Assembly: GCA_037176725.1 (NCBI GenBank)
Contig: JAZBRS010000039.1
Coordinates: 27,626,001 to 27,690,000 of the forward strand
Direction of reading: 5' to 3'
From: Posidonia oceanica
Lineage: Eukaryota > Streptophyta > Magnoliopsida > Alismatales > Posidoniaceae
DNA length: 64,000 bases
Positions 57,197 to 64,000 of the stretch are shown here, piece after piece (position 1 is the first letter of the stretch; each line of letters opens with the position of its first letter). The notes beneath the pieces were generated by a model, which worked only from the letters and a program-made list of their open reading frames with translations, made no database searches and was not told where the DNA came from. Made by a program: the position numbers and the translations under genes.

Positions 57197-59464
57197 ATGG
57201 TCCTGGAGGAAACAGTTATTCCACCACCCACTAGACCATCTGAATTAATCACCTCGCAGCCAGGAGGTGGGTCTAAGTGGTTTGTACAGCGCTTGCCCCG
57301 CCCAAGCAGCATAGCAGGCAGAAGCAGTTCCACCAACCTACCGAGAGATAGTTACCGGGTCAGAACGCCCTCCGCCAGTACATCAGGAAGTGTGGAGGAG
57401 TATACAGTAACAACAGCAGCAGCAGGGACAGTAGAGGCAGAAGGATCAGGACGACCAGCAGAGCCAGAGGCCTCAGAAGCTAAGCCCACACAGTGGGCAT
57501 ACAGAAACACGCGAGTCAGCATAACCATCCTGAAGCGCCATCAGGGCCAGGATGCTAAACAGATTTGCTCCTTCGATGTCACAAATCCAACCTTTGAGAA
57601 GGAGATCCTCTCAGAACTCATAGCTTATGAGGAGGAGGATACAGGCCTAGAAGAGAATGGCGAACCTTTGCCTGAGTTTCAACCCTTCGGCGACGATCCG
57701 GAAGGACCAAACCTACACGTCGAGGAGGAAGTAGAGATCACCAACATCGTCCTATACCCAGAATGGCTCACCAACGTCGTGCCTGTACCTAAAAAAGACG
57801 GGAAAGTCCGCATGTGCATCGATTACAGAGATCTGAACAAAGCCAGCCCCAAGGACGACTTTCCTCTGCCACACATAGACGTCCTGGTGGACAATACAGT
57901 AGGTCACAAGATGCTTTCATTCATGGACAGCTTTTCAGGCTATAACCAGATCAGAATGGCAGAGGAGGATATGGAGAAGACATCTTTCGTCACTCCATGG
58001 GGGGTCTTCTGCTACAGAGTAATGCCATTTGGGCTGAAAAATGCTGGAGCAACTTACCAAAGAGCAATGACGACTCTGTTCCATGACCACATGCATTAGG
58101 AGGTGGAGGTCTACGTGGACGATATGATCGCCAAGTCCTGAGAGCCTGAAGATCATCTTGCTTGCCTGAAGAAGCTGTTCGACCACCTTAGGCGATACAA
58201 ACTCAGGCTCAATCCCAACAAGTGCGTCTTCGGTGTGTCATCAGGGAAGCTTCTTGGCTATATTGTCAGCCAGAGGGGGATTGAAGTGGATCCTAGCAAA
58301 GCCCGAGCCATCATTGAAATGCCACCCCCTGCTACTGAGAAGGAGGTCCGGGGCCTACTGGGGCGACTGCAGTATATCAGTCGATTCGTCGCACAGCTCA
58401 CACCCATCTGCGAGCCGATCTTCAAACTCTTGAGAAAAAATGCACAAGTCAAGTGGGGCGACGAATGCCAGGCCGCGTTTGAGAAAATCAAGCAGCTCCT
58501 AACTAAGCCCCCTGTCTTGGTTCCTCCCACACCAGGAAGACCCCTGCTGCTGTACCTCTCAACAACGCAGCATTCTGTAGGCACAGTCCTAGGCCAGCAT
58601 GATGAGTTGGGTCGCAAAGAGTGCGCCATCTACTACCTGAGCAGGAAGTTCAATGACTGCGAAGCTAGGTATACAATGACTGAGAAAACCTGCCTTTCCC
58701 TAGTTTGGGCCACGCAAAAGCTGAGGCACTATATGATGGCCTACCCCATTCTATTCCTGTGTAGGCATGACCCAATGAAGTATTTGTTTCAGAAGCCAGC
58801 ACTAGTAGGCCGATGTGTCAAGTGGCAGGTACTCCTGTCTCAGTACGACATTACCTTCGTGACCCAGAAGTCAATGAAAGGGCAGGCCGTAGTAGATCAT
58901 CTGGCCGACTTACCACTGCCTGAATATCAGCCTTTGCAAGTGCAGTTCCCTGATGAGGACGTCTTGTTCGCCTCGGAAGACACCGAGCAGAAGGATTCCG
59001 AGGATGAATTTCAGTGGCACATGTTTTTTGACGATGCTGTTAATAAAAGAGGCAGAGGCAGAGGCATCGGAGCAGTCCTAGCTACACCATAGGGAGAACT
59101 AATCCCATTTGCCAAGAAAATGACCTACAGCTGCACCAACAACGAGGCAGAGTACGAAGCCTACATCTTAGGACTGCGAGTCGCACTCGAGCATGGTGTG
59201 CGGAAACTGCATGTGCACGGTGATGCAATTTTAGTCGTCTCCCAAGTCAATGGCGACTAGAAGACCAAGGATCTCAAGCTGGTGCCATACCATGAGCACC
59301 TACTGGAACTGATTGAGCACTTCGAGGAGACTCACTTCACCTTCATGAATAGAGCCAAGAATGCCTATGCAGACGCTCTGGCAACCCTAGCGTCCTGGCT
59401 CTCCATACCCGAAGACGATGCAGTGGACGTATCAGTCACCCACGTCGAGTAGCCCGCACACTAC
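57197..59464 (+). pseudogene. pol: TE-3 reverse transcriptase, RNase H and archaeal-type RNase H
   Basis: One frame with several stops. N-terminal linker, then V-P-V-P-K-K-D-G, D-Y-R-D-L-N-K-A-S-P-K-D-D-F-P-L-P, M-D-S-F-S-G-Y-N, F-G-L-K-N-A-G-A-T-Y-Q-R-A-M and Y-V-D-D at 58112-58123; then the RT connection and native RNase H (L-S-L-V-W-A-T-Q-K-L-R-H-Y) and a second, archaeal-type RNase H (N-N-E-A-E-Y-E-A, H-G-D-A-I-L-V-V, N-A-Y-A-D-A-L-A-T-L). Two RNase H domains in a row are diagnostic of Tat elements. Stops: TAG 58097, TGA 58139, TAG 59090, TAG 59258 (Trp in context), TAG 59450. About 285 bp of the RT N-terminus present in TE-1 is missing near 57745. The first RNase H2-like Asp context is D-D instead of D-G. 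Confidence 0.93.
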
Positions 59465-60745
59465 ATGAGCATCGAGGAAGCAGTTATTGCAGAGGAACCT
59501 CCTTGGTACCATGACATCAAGGTCTTCCTGGAGTCTGGCAACCTCCCAACCGGCACATCAGTAGTGGACAGAAAGACTATGGCACGCTTGGCGTCCAAGT
59601 ATGTCTTGGGAGCAGGACATCTCTACAGAAGGTCCTACAATCAGATGCTTTCGCACTGTGTAGACAAAAAAGAGGCTGACATGCTAATGCTTCAGGTCCA
59701 TGCAGGGACATGCGGCCCGCACATGAACAGCGTGTTACTAGCCAAGAAAATTATGCTACAAGGCTACTTTTGGTCCACGATGGAGGCAGATTGTTGCCGG
59801 TTCGTGCGTAGATGCCACAATTGTCAGATACATGGGAACTTCATCCATGCGCCGCCGCAGCAGCTCCACGGCATGGCGTCACCTTGGCCTTTCTCCACTT
59901 GGGGAATTGACGTCATTGGCGCAATCCATCCTACGGCCTCCAACGGCCATCGCTTCATCCTTGTAGCAATCGACTACTTTACCAAATGGGTGGAAGCAGC
60001 CTCATACAAGGCAGTAACGGCCGTTGTAATAGAAAAGTTCATCAGGAACAACATCATTGCCCGTTACGAGGTCCCGTATGCGCTCATCTCCGATAATGGC
60101 ACGAATTTCATGGCCAAGAGAATGGAGGAGTGCCTGCATAGTTTCAGGATTAAGCACCACAAGTCCTCCCCTTATCGGCCACAGATGAATGGCGCAGTCG
60201 AGTCAGCCAATAAGAACTTGATAAAGATTCTCAAGAAGATGGCGGAGACTGACAAGGACTGGCACGACAAGCTCCCATACGCCTTATGGGCCTACAGAAC
60301 GTCAATCCGGACCTCGACAGGAGCAACTCCTTATTCACTGGTCTATGGCATGGAGGCCGTTCTAGCAGTTGAAGTTGAGATCCCGTTCCTACGGATTCTA
60401 AAAGAGGCAGAACTGGAAGAGGTAGAATGGGTCGAAGACCGCTGCGCCCAGTTGAACCTGATCGACGAGCGTAGACTGCAGGCAATGCACCACGCTCAAT
60501 GCTATCAGAAGAGGATGGCCAGGTCCTATCAGAAGAAAGTCAGGCCCAGAAGCTTCACACCGGGTGACTTGGTCTTGCGAGCCATTCACCTTCCTGACGG
60601 CTAAGGCAAATTCTGGCCCAACTGGCATGGCCTTTATGTCATCAAGTAGATATTCTCTGGGGGCACAGCAATCCTCGAGAGCATGGATCAGGTCGAGCAG
60701 TCTGAGCCAGTCAATGCTTGCTACCTCAAGAAATACTACCAGTGA
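59465..60745 (+). pseudogene. int: TE-3 integrase
   Basis: Inserts the cDNA into the genome. The zinc-binding HHCC region has His codons at 59699 and 59720 and Cys codons at 59813 and 59822. The catalytic core D-D-E: Asp at 59909 (W-G-I-D-V-I-G), Asp at 60092 (S-D-N-G-T-N-F), Glu at 60200 (V-E-S-A-N-K), with the classical 35 residues between the second Asp and Glu. The C-terminal part has the G-D-L-V-L-R element and lacks a chromodomain, as expected for Tat. It is open for 379 codons to TAA 60602; another TAG at 60647 (CAG in TE-1) precedes the natural end Y-L-K-K-Y-Y-Q-stop at 60743. All catalytic residues are intact; TE-1 lacks this domain. Confidence 0.93.
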
Positions 60746-62212
60746 TCTGGAACTGTATCCTTGCCTTGCAAAATCCCCTTTCCCTTTGCATTCCATGCAT
60801 ACATGACCGTCCCACCATCATACACTCGCATTTGCACTCTTTTATTTGTTTTACATGCCACTCGGCCAATCATAAACAGCATCTGCACATCATCATCATG
60901 CGTTACCATCTTCGTCCGATGAGGCAAATTGGAAAAGCTTGCCTGCTTGAGTAGGGATCCAACCTCGGTTCATCTGGTCCTACCTAGATGTCTCAGCCAG
61001 TAAGGGAGTCACCTTCAATATGAGAATGGATGAAATGTTCAAACCTCCTAGGACCTCCACCTCAAGAGGGAGACAAAATGCTAGGGCGAGAGTGAGAGTG
61101 TGAGCCATACAAAATTTATCTATCCACCCGCCAGGGCACAAAAGAAATAAGAAGACAGAAGGTGAAGACAGAAGTTAGCCCTAGAGTTAGAGGCAAGCAA
61201 AGTAGCCCTGTTCCCTCAGCCAACCTTGGAGAGGAGTCGAAGCCCATGCCTGTGAAGCACATTTCCCTAGGGACTAGCCACCCCTTTTAGCAGTAACAAC
61301 TCCTGAATACCAGACCAGGCATCCATTACCTCCAAGTCAGGGATAGGGTCAGTTTGCTCGTCTATGTGGGAGAAAAATAAAGGAACTAAAAGAGAAGGTG
61401 TAGGCCCTAGAAGGTTTGGCATGAAGCCCATTCTCATCTCACCACCAAACAAACACACCTTCACCCTTCCCCGAGTGCCACCAACAGCTGAGAGTCTAGG
61501 CAGGGGCAAATGATGTTTGAGACCATTCCCTTCTCCATAGCAGGCATTGAAAGCTTTCCATGTACTGAGGACGCCAATATATTCACATCGAGCATGCATC
61601 CATTTAGCATCCCTCTTGCCGGATACTGCAAGGTTCCAGCTTGATTTCGAGTCAGGGCACGCCGTTGCTTGCTTCAGAGATCATTGGGCCAGTACGACTA
61701 GGGACAAGACATTCCCGAGCCGGGCATGCATCGCCGATCCAGTCAGAGGTTGCCAAACAACAAACCAGTATCAAGGGATGCACCGAGTTCAAGCTGGACT
61801 TTGCTAGTGGATCACCATTACAGAACCTTTGGCAGGAGGCAGAGCGGACTTGCCCATCAGCTTGAAGGTCACAAACACAGTCAGGAGGCTATGCCCAGCC
61901 CCCTTACACCACTCAGAGAGGGGGGAGAAGGCATTGACAGTGGCCTGCCAGGCCGTCCCCACGTGTGGATCCCGCGCGCAACTCCCGCGTCCCATTACCG
62001 TGTTTTTAACAGGGTCCTGGCTGCAGAGCAGTTGCTAAGGGATTGGTTGCCTTTCGCCTACAAAACCAGGAAGAACCCAAGTGCCACAAACAAGAATCAA
62101 TGTGGAGCATGCACAACATCATGATAGTCTTCATATTCATTGAAATTCAGTTACAAGCATTGGATCCAACCCGCACAAGCCGTTGGGTTGATCAACATGT
62201 TACACCTTGCTT
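60746..62212 (+). other. TE-3 non-coding region between pol and antisense gene
   Basis: About 1.5 kb; its first ~850 bp align in patches with TE-1 19822-20880. Near 61951-62010 it has a CCCACGTGTGGA / CTCCCGCGT cluster followed by TTTTTAACAG, related to clusters in the TE-3 LTR. I see no gene; short frames are not conserved in TE-1. Confidence 0.6.
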
Positions 62213-63645
62213 TCATTCATCTAAACTGGATCGCCCCCGCTTGGAGCTCCCAGCACCGCTAAACAGGGGACCACTGGGGGGAACCTCGCAGATGGGCCAT
62301 GTTGCTTGCACCTTAGTGATGTATCCAGTAGTATAGTCCGAGCTAGGCACCACAACTATGTCAGTAGATCTTATTCCGCCTCTCATAAGCTGGGCTAGCT
62401 CCTCCGTCATCACTGAAGAATTGAGTGGATAAGACCGGAATCTCTCAGGCATGTGACCTTCAATGAAGGCACCTTGGCGAAGGCCGAACTGCCGCAGTAC
62501 CCGGATGGGATGGAACTCAACGCCCCCAGTGAACCCCGGCAGGATGACCAACCGTACGCTGTTCCCATTAAAGAACACGGTAAATGGATCCGCCGCGACA
62601 AGGAGAATCCGCCAGACCACGGTGTCCCTGGTCAACCCCTCTAGCTTCTCATACTCCTCCTGGACGCTCCCTATCGCCCGGGCATGCCCGGAGCGGTAGT
62701 AGCCTTCTGAGACAGGACGCTGAGGGCGGATAGCCATTGCCCCCATATGGCAAGCCAGCCAGACCTGAAAAAGAGAAATTAGCAGAGTTAGCAGAGCAGA
62801 AACAGACCAGGCCCTTTGAACAGTTATAATGAGCAGTTTACCTGGACCATGGCCACACACCCGTGGAAGTGACGACAACGGTGTGAGACCCTGTCCAGCC
62901 CACAAAAGGTTTCTGCTAGAATCACCGGTGCCAGATCTATTTTCCGAGTTACCACAGCCAAAGCTATCTCAGCTACCTCAACAGCAACAGCCAGCTGGCC
63001 GTGGCCGAAAATCAGCTCACCAAGGAAGCGGGTGACGAAGCCCCTGAGCCACAACTCGTCACCCAAGGTGGCACGCCTCGGGATTGTCTGCTCGAAATAT
63101 TCCAGGCGGATCCTAGGCGTCGGCCTGTCAGTACGGATCAACCTTCCCGCACACTCCCCTGGTGTGAGGCCTGTTAGCTGGCGCAGGACAGACGCATAGC
63201 CCTCCCACCTCATAAACACAACAGGCACAACTAGTGGCGACAGGCCGCAGATCCGGCTCACCTCCTCCAGGGTGGGCATCATTTCCACGGAGCCAAAGCG
63301 GAAAACGTGGAATAAGGGTTTCCAGAACCTCGCCGCAGCACAAAGGAGATGGCAACTGACTTCCACCTCGGCAATATCCACTGTCCGAGAGGAAATGCCC
63401 CACAGCCGCAGCATCTCCCGATCATCGGTAGTAAGACTTTGGATCCATGTCCGTAGTGCCTCCGAGCAGTGAACCGGGGTGACCAAAGTGGGAAAAGTCT
63501 GCACAGAAACAAATGCAAAGATCAGAATAGAGCTCAATAAATCAAGAGGAACGAAAATGCGAGGGCTGGACAGCAGCCTCGTCAAGCCGATAGGAGCCCC
63601 CCACCGTGGGAACCTAGGGTATGATGGGCCAACCATGGAAATCAA
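62213..63645 (-). pseudogene. TE-3 antisense accessory gene, DUF7745 / plant-mobile-domain-like, with intron
   Basis: On the strand opposite to gag-pol. Exon 1 reads from about 63645 to 62842 (T-F-P-T-L-V-T-P-V-H-C-S-E, S-C-H-L-L-C-A-A-A-R-F-W, T-P-T-L-E-E-V, L-A-E-T-F-C-G-L-D, H-F-H-G-C). Exon 2 reads from 62764 to 62213 (V-W-L-A-C-H-M, V-V-W-R-I-L, V-E-F-H-P-I-R-V, ending in a Ser/Arg/Lys-rich tail). Splicing removes 62765-62841 and joins codons in phase 0. The gene has no internal stop in either exon, unlike the gag-pol of the same element. The first exon may start later, since TTTCTGTGCAG before T-F-P-T-L looks like another acceptor. The pattern fits DUF7745. Extra antisense ORFs near the 3' end are known from Tat elements; the function is unknown. 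It might still encode a protein. Confidence 0.78.
62765..62841 (-). other. Predicted 77-bp intron of the antisense accessory gene
   Basis: On the minus strand it begins GTAAAC after CAG, ends with TTTCTCTTTTTCAG, and has CTAAC/CTAAT branch-point-like words 15-25 bases before the acceptor. It is phase 0. The homologous TE-1 ORF is continuous at exactly this point (21824/21825), which fixes both borders by comparison. Confidence 0.82.
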
Positions 63646-64000
63646 AGAGAAAGCAAGAGAAACCCACCATTTTGGAGAAGAATGGGAGAAGGAGAGGTCT
63701 CAGGGTTCTTGGGAGGCGTTTGGCACCTCCATGTGTTGTGGGGGGCATATAAACAGGTGCCCTAGATAAACAAGTCACGTGACACCTGAGCAGGCCACCT
63801 GGTCCCACGTCGCGGTCCCACGCCCAGCTCCCACGTGGGACTCCCGCGCTTTTTACAGTAAAATTTCTGGCTGTGACTTAAGTTAACTTAAGTCGCTTGC
63901 AACCTGTGGAATGCCCAGAAAAATGCGAAAGAGGCCACTTGCCGGGTCATGCAGGCACATACATACAACACAAGCACAAATACACACATTTTGTCATCCA
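63646..64000 (-). other. Region upstream of the antisense accessory gene
   Basis: No ORF of note. On the plus strand 63795-63855 holds TCCCACGT, GTCCCACG, CTCCCACGTGGGACT and CTCCCGCG half-sites in a row, then CTTTTTACAGT. If the antisense gene is transcribed, this is its promoter-proximal region, with a perfect G-box core CACGTG inside a 12-bp palindrome near 63828-63842. I see no clear TATA box. Confidence 0.5.

Larger units (their letters stand above)
48556..64000 (+). mobile_element. TE-3: Tat/Ogre-like Ty3/gypsy element, most complete copy
   Basis: Runs from its 5' LTR to past the right edge: LTR, PBS, leader, gag, protease, RT, RNase H, archaeal-type RNase H, integrase, non-coding region, antisense DUF7745-like gene. 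Its pol is close to that of TE-1, but its LTR differs in length and sequence, so it is a related family. It is inserted in the LINE. Stops, frameshifts and an RT deletion make it inactive. The 3' LTR and PPT are not in the window. Confidence 0.92.

Noticed and set aside
1..64000. Host genes, tRNAs, rRNAs or centromeric satellite
   Set aside because: Every coding similarity seen is retroelement-derived; no tRNA-like cloverleaf or rRNA motif was noticed, and the tandem arrays sit inside retrotransposons.

Overview
The window looks like repeat-rich plant nuclear DNA, probably heterochromatin of an angiosperm. Almost all of it is nested Ty3/gypsy LTR retrotransposons of the Tat (Ogre-like) lineage plus one L1-type LINE. 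I found no host gene, tRNA, rRNA or CRISPR array. The lineage call rests on a primer-binding site matching the 3' end of a plant tRNA-Arg(ACG), very long LTRs starting TGTWGACACC, a gag knuckle of the form C-X2-H-X4-H-X4-C, two consecutive RNase H domains and an extra 3' ORF. The species cannot be named from the sequence.

Layout. TE-1 (+) enters from the left edge inside gag and continues through protease and RT to 5118. There it is split by TE-2 (-, 5119-19188, target duplication ATACC). It resumes at 19194 with RNase H, a stub of integrase, a DUF7745/plant-mobile-domain-like ORF, a 1.5-kb array of small hairpins, a polypurine tract and a 5.6-kb LTR (24876-30486). That LTR is followed by a perfect PBS and about 1 kb of leader (30487-31525), so it also serves as the 5' LTR of a second, mostly lost copy. 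The leader is fused to TE-4 (+, 31526-44895), a relative of TE-2 whose left LTR has lost its first ~1 kb. TE-4 abuts an L1 LINE (-, 44896-48555). The LINE is cut at its 5' side by TE-3 (+, 48556 to beyond the window), the most complete autonomous-type element: LTR, PBS, gag, protease, RT, RNase H, second RNase H, integrase and an antisense DUF7745-like gene.

How the parts relate. TE-1 and TE-3 are decayed autonomous-type elements. TE-2 and TE-4 keep leader, PBS, gag, PPT and LTRs but have no protease, RT, RNase H or integrase. They therefore look like gag-only non-autonomous elements (TR-GAG type) that would depend on partners such as TE-1 or TE-3. All share a leader stem-loop and a conserved block near the LTR 3' end; TE-1, TE-2 and TE-4 also share a hairpin around the PPT. 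All coding regions are broken, often by C-to-T type stops (CAG to TAG), as expected for methylated, silenced repeats.

Most notable: (i) the same accessory ORF is antisense with a 77-bp intron in TE-3 but sense and precisely intronless in TE-1; (ii) hairpin arrays whose stems change in a compensated way from unit to unit; (iii) LTR clusters of ACGT-centred palindromes, AACGTT-type in TE-2/TE-4 and CACGTG-type in TE-3.
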